From positions 496,001 to 560,000 of the forward strand of contig NZ_SWFP01000004.1 of assembly GCF_005869225.1 (NCBI RefSeq): a DNA stretch of 64,000 nucleotides, written 5' to 3'. A program made the translations under genes and the position numbers. The notes under the pieces are model-generated. The model had not been told where the DNA came from, did no database searches, and saw nothing but the letters and a program-made list of their open reading frames with translations. Of this stretch, positions 28,201-34,981 are shown in pieces. Position 1 is the first letter of the stretch; each line of letters opens with the position of its first letter. Origin of the DNA: Dyadobacter bucti. GTDB lineage: Bacteria; Bacteroidota; Bacteroidia; Cytophagales; Spirosomataceae.

Positions 28201-28409
28201 AATTTCCTAACAGCCTCATGAAAAAATTCCCTGTACGCGACCTGACCGTTCAGATCGTAGGCCGGAATCTCGCGCTATGGACAAAGGTGCCGCACATTGA
28301 TCCCGATACTTCCGGGTACACCAGCGGAGGGGATTTTCTGCCAGGGATCGAGGATATGTCGCTGCCTACGCCCAGAAGTCTTGGGTTCAATATCAACTTT
28401 AAATTATAA
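25284..28409 (+). CDS. SusC/RagA TonB-dependent receptor without STN domain (locus 2)
   Basis: I choose ATG 25284 (MKKISSRREPRSRP), giving 1041 residues with a proper signal peptide ending GSGYAQ. The frame is open further upstream from 25221, but that extension would bury the signal. A carboxypeptidase-regulatory-like domain (about 38-110) is followed by the plug with EVVVTALGFSREKKALGYTV and the SusC motif VLKGPNAAALYGSRAANGVILITT, then the barrel ending GFNINFKL. There is no STN domain, so it is not wired to a FecR/sigma pair. SusD follows after 6 bp, then a gamma-glutamyltransferase. The VTALGxxxxxKALGY plug variant is the one often paired with SusD-like_2 proteins. Confidence 0.95.
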   Translation: MKKISSRREPRSRPLLIRSIMVLAAVFLLSGSGYAQIRVTGKVTSSEDSSPMPGVNVLIKGTSVGTISDGSGNYAIEVPGEGTALLFSSVGFNAQEILVGKAAVIHVSLSADPRQLSEVVVTALGFSREKKALGYTVQEIKGSQLDQARETNLISSLAGKVAGVNITGGSNALGGSARVVIRGETSLTGNNQPLFVVDGVPIDNSSQGSGQRGATIDYGNAASEINPDDIQTITVLKGPNAAALYGSRAANGVILITTKSGKDKAGLGISVNSTTSFENPLRLPDLQNRYGQGRGGVYNIGDGGRSWGPALDGQMIAIPVNTEWPPKNGEQAPWLPYPDNVKEFYETGRTLNNNISVSTSNENGNVRLSYTNLDQTGMVPNTDLKRNTFAMNGSYKLGKKLTVTSSMNYVNSSSDNRTVVGYGNESIVYTWLWEGRQVRTDKMRDYWVKGLEGRQPFTYNYSFNDNPYYTVYENTNGMNRNRVVGNIAATYNFTKELSLMVRSGMDFSNERRDSRRTYGSNAFPLGMYRQEQVYFQERNSDFLLSYDKTVNKDWSLKISAGGNQMDQRRDFLSNQANELSIPGIYNLGNSRIPIVVNQFDSKYRISSLYALGQVAFQNSVFLDLTARNDWSSTLPVKNNSYFYPSVSLSTVLTNFLPVPDKDILSFAKLRLSWAQVGNDTDPYRLRNVYNYASPWQSLQAVTEPASIPNSGLVPEAINTFEIGADVRFFKNRLGLDVAYYDTRSKNQILNIPIDATSGYSSRFLNAGEIRSRGLEIVLNATPVKLDAGFQWNIDLNWSANRAKVVSLVDGIDTYVLNSRYISSQARVGERMGDMYGRGTRRDPAGNPVYVNGLPQQTTDLVKLGNYNPDWSAGLSNTFSYKGLILAGLLDFRKGGAIYTYTQVRGNVAGQLVESLDGREGKIWPGVIANPDGTYRPNDVKVTAERYYEVFYNAEEATHDATYLKLRELKLGYKFPNSLMKKFPVRDLTVQIVGRNLALWTKVPHIDPDTSGYTSGGDFLPGIEDMSLPTPRSLGFNINFKL

Positions 28410-28415
28410 GAACTT

Positions 28416-29942
28416 ATGAAAAACATACGCATGAATTTCATATGCAAGCTGCATGCATGGAGGCATTTTTTTCTGTGTGCACTTCTTTTGGTCGCTGTGT
28501 CCGGATGTGATAATACCCTGGAAGAAATCAACCGCAATCCCAATAACCCCGAAGATATCGAACCTGAACTGCTGATGGTGACAATCATCCGCGGGACGGT
28601 GAACCAGATGGTGGACGAAGGCTACAACACCGGAAATATTGTGGCGCAATTCTCCGCCCAGATCCGGGAACCGGGTACGGACCGTTACGTCTGGGGTTCG
28701 TTCAATACGTGGAGCAATGGTTATACCGTACTCCGCGACGTGATGAACCTGTACCATATCGCCGACGAGCGAGGTCTTAACAATTACAAAGGCATTGCGT
28801 TGGTGATGCGTGCGCTGATCTTTTCCCGTATGACGGATGCTTATGGAGACCTGCCATATCTGGAGGCATTGAAAGGCAAAGACGACTCACCGACCTATGC
28901 GCCGAAATACGATACCCAGCAGGAAATCTATGCGGGCCTATTGAAGGAATTGGAAGAGGCAAATCAATTGTTATCAGCGGATGGCGGCGCGATCCGGAAT
29001 GATATCCTGTACGGAAATGAAAGTTTTGCAGGTGATCCCATCAAATGGAAGAAACTTGCCAACTCGCTGAAACTTCGTCTGCTGGTGCGGCAAAGCAACA
29101 AGATCGATCCCTCGCAGCAACTCGCTGAAATCCTGAACAATCCTGCGAAATACCCGATTTTCGAAAGTAATGCAGACCAGGCGACGTTGAAATACACGCA
29201 GTCGCCCAACCTTTTTCCGGTCACCGGCAACCGCATTGGGCACTGGCGCGACAGAAGGCTGAGTAAAACCGTGTCCGACTGGCTGAACAATACCAAAGAT
29301 CCGCGCCTGAAAGTGCTGGCGATGCCGACTGTTGAATCCCAGGAAGCGTTCGCGGCTGGTACCGGACCGCTGGTCTGGGCAGGCGTGCGAAACGGGGAAG
29401 AAGACAAAAACCTGGGTAGTAATATCGATGACCGGGTGTCAGCTTTGGGGGAGATTTTTTACAAAGATCTGCTCGTGCCCGTGCTGGCACATGGATTGGT
29501 GATGACGTATGCCGAAGTCCAGTTTATCCTGGCCGAGGCTGCTGCAAAAGGCTGGATCACTGGTAACCCGGAGACACATTACCTGGCTGGTATCAAATCT
29601 TCGGTTGATTTTTACCGCACGGTTTCCGGGGTGAATATCGAGGCAACGGAGGATTTTCTCAAAATGCCGGGCGTGAAATTTGAAGCCGCCAATGCACTGA
29701 CTTTAATTGGTACACAAAAATGGGTATCCCTGTTTTTCCATGACATGCAGGCCTGGCACGAGTGGAAAAGGACTGGTATCCCGGATATCAAACCGTCGAT
29801 CGTGAACAATAATAACAACAGGATCCCGGTGCGGTTCCAGTATCCGGCAGCCCAGCAGGAAACCAATCGCGCAAACTACGAAGAGGCGGTAAAAAGGCAG
29901 GGAACGGACGATATCAATACCAGACTCTGGTGGCAGAAGTAA
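28416..29942 (+). CDS. SusD-like outer-membrane lipoprotein (SusD-like_2 type, locus 2)
   Basis: A 508-residue lipoprotein with lipobox LVAVSGC followed by DNTLEEINRNPNNPED, the usual beginning of the SusD-like_2 group rather than the classical SusD_3/SusD_RagB pair. Recognisable blocks are ALVMRALIFSRMTDAYGDLPYLEAL, WKKLANSLKLRLLVRQSN and MTYAEVQFILAEAAAKGW, with NRIPVRFQYPAAQQETNRANYEEAV near the end. It lies 6 bp downstream of SusC and forms the surface lid of that transporter. Members of this group often accompany peptidases or amidases, consistent with the transferase gene that follows. Confidence 0.94.
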   Translation: MKNIRMNFICKLHAWRHFFLCALLLVAVSGCDNTLEEINRNPNNPEDIEPELLMVTIIRGTVNQMVDEGYNTGNIVAQFSAQIREPGTDRYVWGSFNTWSNGYTVLRDVMNLYHIADERGLNNYKGIALVMRALIFSRMTDAYGDLPYLEALKGKDDSPTYAPKYDTQQEIYAGLLKELEEANQLLSADGGAIRNDILYGNESFAGDPIKWKKLANSLKLRLLVRQSNKIDPSQQLAEILNNPAKYPIFESNADQATLKYTQSPNLFPVTGNRIGHWRDRRLSKTVSDWLNNTKDPRLKVLAMPTVESQEAFAAGTGPLVWAGVRNGEEDKNLGSNIDDRVSALGEIFYKDLLVPVLAHGLVMTYAEVQFILAEAAAKGWITGNPETHYLAGIKSSVDFYRTVSGVNIEATEDFLKMPGVKFEAANALTLIGTQKWVSLFFHDMQAWHEWKRTGIPDIKPSIVNNNNNRIPVRFQYPAAQQETNRANYEEAVKRQGTDDINTRLWWQK

Positions 29943-29992
29943 ATCTTGCGATCCGATGAGCTGGTTTGTAAACTTTTATATTTCAATTGATT

Positions 29993-31690
29993 ATGATAAA
30001 ATTAAATAACTTAAAGCTGCTGCTTGTCTTTTTAATGGCAGGCAATATGGCAGCTGCACAGTTCCGGTTTACGGGGAGAAGTTTTGCGACCCGGTCGGAG
30101 ACCATCGCCCGAAATGGCATGGCTGCCACAAGTCAGCCGCTTGCATCACAGGTAGCTATCGATATTTTGAAAAAAGGAGGATCTGCGGTGGACGCCGCTA
30201 TCGCTGCCAATGCGGTTCTGGGGCTGGTAGAACCGACCGGAAACGGCATCGGGGGCGACCTTTTCGCGATTGTGTGGGATGCAAAAGCAGGCAAACTTGT
30301 CGGGCTGAACGCTTCGGGAAGATCGCCGAAATCCATGACCCTGGATTATTTAAAAGAAAAGGGAATGAAAAACATTCCCGGGTCGGGTGCATTGTCTGTT
30401 TCTGTTCCCGGATGTGTGGACGGCTGGTATGAGCTGCATGCGAAATATGGAAAACTTCCGATGAAAGACCTGCTGACCCCGGCGATCCAGTATGCGCGGG
30501 AAGGTTTCCCGGTTTCCGAAGTGATAGCGGCAGCCTGGCGCGGATATGCTTCTCGCCTGCACGTTTATGAGAATTACAAAAAGCTCTATATGCCCGGGGG
30601 AAACACCCCGGCAAAAGGGGAAATTTTCCAAAACCCGGACCTTGCCAATACGCTTGAAAAAATAATGAAGGAGGGAAAAGATGCTTTTTACAAAGGCGCT
30701 TTTGCCAAAACCATTGAAGCTACGGTCAAAAAGGAAGGCGGATTTCTGAGCGCAGCCGATCTGGCAGCGCACCGTTCCGACTGGGTACAGCCGGTATCGA
30801 CCAATTACAGGGGCTATGATGTGTGGGAATTGCCGCCAAACGGTCAGGGAATCGCGGTTCTTCAGATGCTGAACATATTGGAAGGGTACGATCTCGCAGC
30901 TTACGGTTTCGGCAGCGCCGAGCACATTCATTTGCTGACCGAGGCCAAGAAACTGGCTTTTGAAGACCGTTCCGAATACATTGCCGACCCTGCTTTCGGA
31001 GAATTGCCGGTAGCTGAACTGATCTCGAAAAAGTATGCGGCCGAACGCCGGAAGCTCATCGATATGAACCGCGCCGGAAGTTACACGCCGGGCGTTATGG
31101 AGGTAGGAAGCAACACGATTTACCTTACCACGGCCGATAAAGATGGCAATATGGTTTCGTTTATCCAGAGCAATTTTGCCGGTATGGGATCGGGAATTGT
31201 GCCTGAGGGGCTTGGATTCAGTCTTCAGAACCGGGGTTCGTCTTTTAATCTTGAACCCGGCCATCCCAATTCATACGTTCCAGGAAAACGCCCGTTCCAT
31301 ACGCTGATCCCTGCTTTTATCACCAAAGACGGGAAACCTTTTGTGAGTTTCGGCGTGATGGGAGCAGATATGCAGCCGCAGGGACATGTCCAGATCGTAG
31401 TGAACCTGATCGATTTCAAAATGAACCTGCAGGAAGCCGGTGACGCTCCCCGGGTAAGTCATGCCGGTTCGTCGTCGCCAACCGGCGGCAAGTCGGGCGG
31501 CAGCGGAAACCTTCGCCTCGAAAACGGATTTTCGCCGGATACGATTCTGAAACTGCTTCGTATGGGGCATAAAACAGGTTATGATATGGGCGGCTTCGGA
31601 GGTTACCAGGCTATTATGTTTGACGAAAAGAACAAGGTTTACTACGGAGCTTCGGAATCGAGGAAAGACGGGTACGCGGCGGGGTATTGA
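29993..31690 (+). CDS. Secreted gamma-glutamyltransferase (YwrD-like clade)
   Basis: Start ATG 29993 gives 565 residues with a signal peptide ending MAAAQ. The N-terminal nucleophile fold is clear: GGSAVDAAIAANAVLGLVEPTGNGIGG, then the autoprocessing site with nucleophile Thr375 (SNTIYLTTADKDGNMVSF), and the oxyanion-side segment SGIVPEGLGFSLQNRG. The classical TTH at the cleavage point reads TIY, as in the YwrD-like clade that also lacks the lid loop. The enzyme hydrolyses or transfers gamma-glutamyl groups in the periplasm. It follows the SusD gene by 50 bp and is probably co-transcribed, so locus 2 may scavenge gamma-glutamyl peptides. Confidence 0.93.
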   Translation: MIKLNNLKLLLVFLMAGNMAAAQFRFTGRSFATRSETIARNGMAATSQPLASQVAIDILKKGGSAVDAAIAANAVLGLVEPTGNGIGGDLFAIVWDAKAGKLVGLNASGRSPKSMTLDYLKEKGMKNIPGSGALSVSVPGCVDGWYELHAKYGKLPMKDLLTPAIQYAREGFPVSEVIAAAWRGYASRLHVYENYKKLYMPGGNTPAKGEIFQNPDLANTLEKIMKEGKDAFYKGAFAKTIEATVKKEGGFLSAADLAAHRSDWVQPVSTNYRGYDVWELPPNGQGIAVLQMLNILEGYDLAAYGFGSAEHIHLLTEAKKLAFEDRSEYIADPAFGELPVAELISKKYAAERRKLIDMNRAGSYTPGVMEVGSNTIYLTTADKDGNMVSFIQSNFAGMGSGIVPEGLGFSLQNRGSSFNLEPGHPNSYVPGKRPFHTLIPAFITKDGKPFVSFGVMGADMQPQGHVQIVVNLIDFKMNLQEAGDAPRVSHAGSSSPTGGKSGGSGNLRLENGFSPDTILKLLRMGHKTGYDMGGFGGYQAIMFDEKNKVYYGASESRKDGYAAGY

Positions 31691-31692
31691 TT

Positions 31693-31760
31693 GTCATCCT
31701 GAGCGCAGGTCGAAGGATTTAGCGATATGCTACTGCCCTTCGGCTGCGTTTCAGGGTGAC
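31693..31760. repeat. Imperfect inverted repeat of the GTCATCCTGAGCGCAG type
   Basis: The left arm GTCATCCTGAGCGCAGGTCG and the right arm (ending TTTCAGGGTGAC) are imperfect reverse complements spaced by about 20 bp, making a roughly 68-bp stem-loop. It starts 3 bp after the gamma-glutamyltransferase stop. I recognise the sequence as a dispersed intergenic element seen in many genomes. It may act as a terminator here. Confidence 0.7.
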
Positions 31761-31828
31761 TTATTTTGTTGAATTTCAATTGCTTAATCTTATTTTGTAT
31801 TCCAAAAAATAATAAAACATCAAAAATA

Positions 31829-31861
31829 TTTGTTTTTACTAAACAGTGTTCATTATATTTA
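31829..31861 (+). promoter_or_regulatory. tetR promoter with embedded palindromic operator
   Basis: TTTG at 31829-31832 and TATATTTA at 31854-31861 are separated by 21 bp, fitting the Bacteroidota -33/-7 layout (7 of 8 at the -7 box). The 13-bp palindrome TAAACAGTGTTCA (core AACA-G-TGTT, about 31840-31852) lies inside the spacer, where a bound repressor would block polymerase. The same box recurs in front of the tolC gene. Confidence 0.6.
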
Positions 31862-31879
31862 CAATGTAATCATAATGTC

Positions 31880-32494
31880 ATGGCGATCAAGGAAAGGAAA
31901 GAGCGGGAAAAGCAGGATATGAGAAACCTGATCATAGATTCGGCGACCGGGCTGTTTCTTAAACTGGGTTATGATAAAACGTCGATACGAACCATTGCAG
32001 AGGACATTGAGTACAGTCCTGCAACGATTTACCTGTATTTTAAGGATAAGGATGAGATTTTCTATGTGATCCACGAAAATGCTTTCGCGCTGCTTGACAA
32101 AGAGTTCAGGAAGCATGATGTGATTGAGAACCACTTTGAACGTCTGGCTGCGATATGTAGTACTTACATTAATTTCGCACTGAAGAACCCTGATTATTAC
32201 GACCTTATGTTTATCATGAGGGCACCTTTGTCGCAGATCGCCTGCGAAGAAACCTGGACGGCCGGGAATTGCGCTTTTGATTATCTGCTTGATACCATGT
32301 CCGGTTGTGTGGATGAAAAGCTGATCAAAGGCGGAGATAAGTTTTTACTGGCGATGTCGGTCTGGTCGTTTGGGCACGGGCTGGTTTCTTTGTACGTCAG
32401 AGGCCGTTTCGATGTGATGAATATGCCGGAGGACGTAGTGAAGGATATGCTTGACAAGGCTGTTGCCAATTTTTTGAACAATCTAAAAGCCTGA
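31880..32494 (+). CDS. TetR/AcrR-family transcriptional repressor of the RND efflux operon
   Basis: Start ATG 31880 (MAIKERKEREKQDM) gives 204 residues. The frame continues upstream to 31766, but that extension runs through the promoter. The N-terminal helix-turn-helix spans about 22-58 (ATGLFLKLGYDKTSIRTIAEDIEYSPATIYLYFKDKDEI in family form), followed by an all-helical ligand-binding C-terminus. It heads a likely regulon of tolC, membrane-fusion and RND genes that begins 51 bp downstream. Matching palindromes in front of both tetR and tolC suggest autoregulation plus control of the pump. The inducer is unknown. Confidence 0.92.
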   Translation: MAIKERKEREKQDMRNLIIDSATGLFLKLGYDKTSIRTIAEDIEYSPATIYLYFKDKDEIFYVIHENAFALLDKEFRKHDVIENHFERLAAICSTYINFALKNPDYYDLMFIMRAPLSQIACEETWTAGNCAFDYLLDTMSGCVDEKLIKGGDKFLLAMSVWSFGHGLVSLYVRGRFDVMNMPEDVVKDMLDKAVANFLNNLKA

Positions 32495-32500
32495 ATTTTT

Positions 32501-32529
32501 TTTGCCTGTTACTAAACACTGTTCACTAA
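32501..32529 (+). promoter_or_regulatory. Second TetR-type operator, in front of tolC
   Basis: ACTAAACACTGTTCACTAAG at 32511-32530 repeats the box upstream of tetR with only the central base changed (AACA-C-TGTT). A TTTG -33 box at 32501-32504 precedes it by almost the same distance as in the tetR promoter (10 versus 9 bp). The -7 box is poor. The tolC start codon lies 16 bp downstream. Confidence 0.58.
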
Positions 32530-32545
32530 GTAAACATCATTTACG

Positions 32546-33910
32546 ATGACAATATTTTTTTCGTATTTACGAAGATGGCTTCCGGTTATCTTCTTCACCG
32601 CTGGTGTGCCCGGCATTCTGGCTGCGCAGGACACACTTTTACAGTCTTATATCGACCTTGGACTGCAAAATAACCAGGGCCTGCGACAGCAGGGTTTTAT
32701 CCTGCAAAAGAGCATGTATGCACTCAAAGAGGCGAAGTCGTTTTTTCTTCCCGAAGTGAATTTCAACACTACTTACCTTGACTCGCGGGGTGGACGGAAG
32801 ATCAGTATCCCGATAGGGGACCTGCTCAATCCGGTTTATACTTCTCTGAATCATCTGACCAATTCAACGGCTTTTCCTCAGGTGGAAAATGTAAACCAGA
32901 CATTCAATCCCAACAATTATTACGATGCCAAATTCAGGACGTCGCTGCCGCTCTACAATGCCGAGATTACATACAATACACGGATCAGGAAGGAGCAGAT
33001 CAATCTGCAACGGGCTGAAATGGAAGTGTATAAACGGGAACTCGTCAAGGACATCAAGCTGGGATATTATGGTTTTCTGCAGGCCAGAGAGTCGATTCAG
33101 ATACTGGAAAATGCAGTGGCGCTGGCCCGGGAGAACCTGCGGTTTAATCAGGTACTTGTGAAAAATGATAAGGCGATCCGTACAGTTGTCAGCCGGTCGG
33201 AGAATGAACTCATCGGACTGGAAGCCAGGCTGGAAGATGCGAAGTATCAGCTGGTGAACGCGGGGGCCTATCTCAATTTTCTGCTGAACAGACCGCTGAA
33301 TACAACCATAGAGGCGCAGCCAGCCGCGCAGGCTATTTTTCAGACGGAAATTTCGGCTTCATCCAGGCGGGAAGAACTTTTGAAACTGGAATCCGTGGAG
33401 CGGATCAATGTACTTTCAGGGCAACTGGCGAAGGCGGCTTCGCTTCCCAAACTGGCAACGTTTATTGACCTGGGTTCGCAGGGTGATTTCCTGAATTTTA
33501 ACAATGATACCCGTTATTATCTGTTTGGCTTAACCCTCGACTGGCGGGTTTTTGCAGGGAACAGGACGCAGTACCGGATCAAACAGGCCGCACTCGACAG
33601 CAAGGCGACGGCCGAGCAGATCAGCCAGGTGGAACAGCAACTCGAATTACAGGCAGAAACGGCATCCAACAAGCTGAACGCGGCTTTGCAGATTTATCAG
33701 GCTTCCAAAAGCCAGACAGCATTATCGCAGCAATATTACCTCGACCAGCAGAAATTGTACCGGGAAGGGCAGCTTCTTTACATCGAATTGCTCGATGCGC
33801 AAAACAGGCTGATCAGCGACCAGTTGCAGCAAAGTATTTCCTATCTCAGTGTTCAGACCCGGGCAGCCGAGCTGGAACGGGCAAAAGCAGGTTATGTATT
33901 TTCTAACTAA
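32546..33910 (+). CDS. TolC-family outer-membrane efflux channel
   Basis: A 454-residue protein with a signal peptide ending GILAAQ. It shows the two TolC/OEP repeats of long amphipathic helices rich in Gln, Ala and Leu (EEQINLQRAEMEVYKRELVKD-like helix in the first half, QVEQQLELQAETASNKLNAALQIYQASKSQ in the second). The beta-barrel segments lie at about 70-120 and 300-340 (FIDLGSQGDFLNFNNDTRYYLFGLTLDWRVF region). It is the exit duct of a tripartite pump with the membrane-fusion lipoprotein (9 bp downstream) and the RND gene. It lies under the second TetR box. Confidence 0.93.
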   Translation: MTIFFSYLRRWLPVIFFTAGVPGILAAQDTLLQSYIDLGLQNNQGLRQQGFILQKSMYALKEAKSFFLPEVNFNTTYLDSRGGRKISIPIGDLLNPVYTSLNHLTNSTAFPQVENVNQTFNPNNYYDAKFRTSLPLYNAEITYNTRIRKEQINLQRAEMEVYKRELVKDIKLGYYGFLQARESIQILENAVALARENLRFNQVLVKNDKAIRTVVSRSENELIGLEARLEDAKYQLVNAGAYLNFLLNRPLNTTIEAQPAAQAIFQTEISASSRREELLKLESVERINVLSGQLAKAASLPKLATFIDLGSQGDFLNFNNDTRYYLFGLTLDWRVFAGNRTQYRIKQAALDSKATAEQISQVEQQLELQAETASNKLNAALQIYQASKSQTALSQQYYLDQQKLYREGQLLYIELLDAQNRLISDQLQQSISYLSVQTRAAELERAKAGYVFSN

Positions 33911-33919
33911 AAAAATGAA

Positions 33920-34963
33920 ATGAAAACTACTTTTAAAATAAGTTTATACACGCTTTCCCTGATTGCCACCATGCTGGTAATCAGCTGCAAGCAAGAGAAA
34001 AAAGTGGAGGAAACCGACAAGACGATCCCCGTTAAAGTGATCAGTTCGTCGGCCCTGAGCCAATCACAGGCTGTTGAAACATCCGGGCTGCTGGCATCGG
34101 AAAACGAGGCACGGTTGTCGTTCAAAATTGGAGGGATCGTCAGGGAGGTATTGGTGAAAGAAGGAGACCAGGTGCGGAAAGGTCAGCTGCTGGCGACATT
34201 GAACACCACCGAAATCTCTGCCCAGCTGAACCAGGCCGAGGAGAATTTTCTGAAAGCTCAGAGAGATGCAAAACGTACGGAAAATTTGTACCGCGACAGT
34301 GTGAATACAAAAGAACAGCTCGAAAACAGCCAGACTGTTCTTCGGGTAGCCGAAAAACAGCTGGAAATACTGAAATACAACCTGTCGCAAACACGTATTG
34401 TGGCCACCACCAACGGTGCCGTGATCCAGAAACTGGTGAATACCGGCGAGCAGGTGGAAGGCGGCAAGCCGGTACTGTTCATCAGTGGCACCAACAGCGC
34501 AGACTGGGTAGTGAAATGCGGGTTAACAGACAAAGATTGGGCGCGTTTGAAAGGCGGGGAAAAAGCAGAGATCGTTTTTGATGCTTTTCCGCAGACATTT
34601 ACCGGCAGCGTAAAAAGCCTTTCACAGGGCAGTGATGTGACTTCCGGTTTGTACCAGGCCGAGATCCGTATCGACAGGCATGAGGCCAGACTGGCCAATG
34701 GATTGTTTGCCAAAGTCAGCATTTTCCCGCGCGAAAAAACAGACATGGTTTCGATTCCGGTGGATGCACTGATCGAAGGAGAGAACGACAGCGCATTTGT
34801 ATTTGTGGCCCGCGGTAATATGGCGCAAAAGAAACAGGTGAAAATCGCCTATCTCGAGGGTGACAAAGCCTTTATACTTTCGGGCGTGGATGCCAGTTCA
34901 AAGGTGATCCGGGAAGGTTCTGCATACCTTGCTGACGGTTCGGTGATTAAAATAGTTCAGTAA
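33920..34963 (+). CDS. RND efflux membrane-fusion (periplasmic adaptor) lipoprotein
   Basis: A 347-residue protein with lipobox LVISC (Cys23). The typical order is present: barrel-sandwich/lipoyl half-motif (SFKIGGIVREVLVKEGDQVRKGQLLATL, about 66-93), a short coiled-coil hairpin (about 95-150), the second lipoyl half (TNGAVIQKLVNTGEQVEGG), then beta-barrel and membrane-proximal domains. It bridges TolC and the inner-membrane RND pump. It starts 9 bp after tolC and ends 18 bp before the pump gene, so all three are one operon. Confidence 0.94.
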   Translation: MKTTFKISLYTLSLIATMLVISCKQEKKVEETDKTIPVKVISSSALSQSQAVETSGLLASENEARLSFKIGGIVREVLVKEGDQVRKGQLLATLNTTEISAQLNQAEENFLKAQRDAKRTENLYRDSVNTKEQLENSQTVLRVAEKQLEILKYNLSQTRIVATTNGAVIQKLVNTGEQVEGGKPVLFISGTNSADWVVKCGLTDKDWARLKGGEKAEIVFDAFPQTFTGSVKSLSQGSDVTSGLYQAEIRIDRHEARLANGLFAKVSIFPREKTDMVSIPVDALIEGENDSAFVFVARGNMAQKKQVKIAYLEGDKAFILSGVDASSKVIREGSAYLADGSVIKIVQ

Positions 34964-34981
34964 TCTTTCAAAGACATTATC

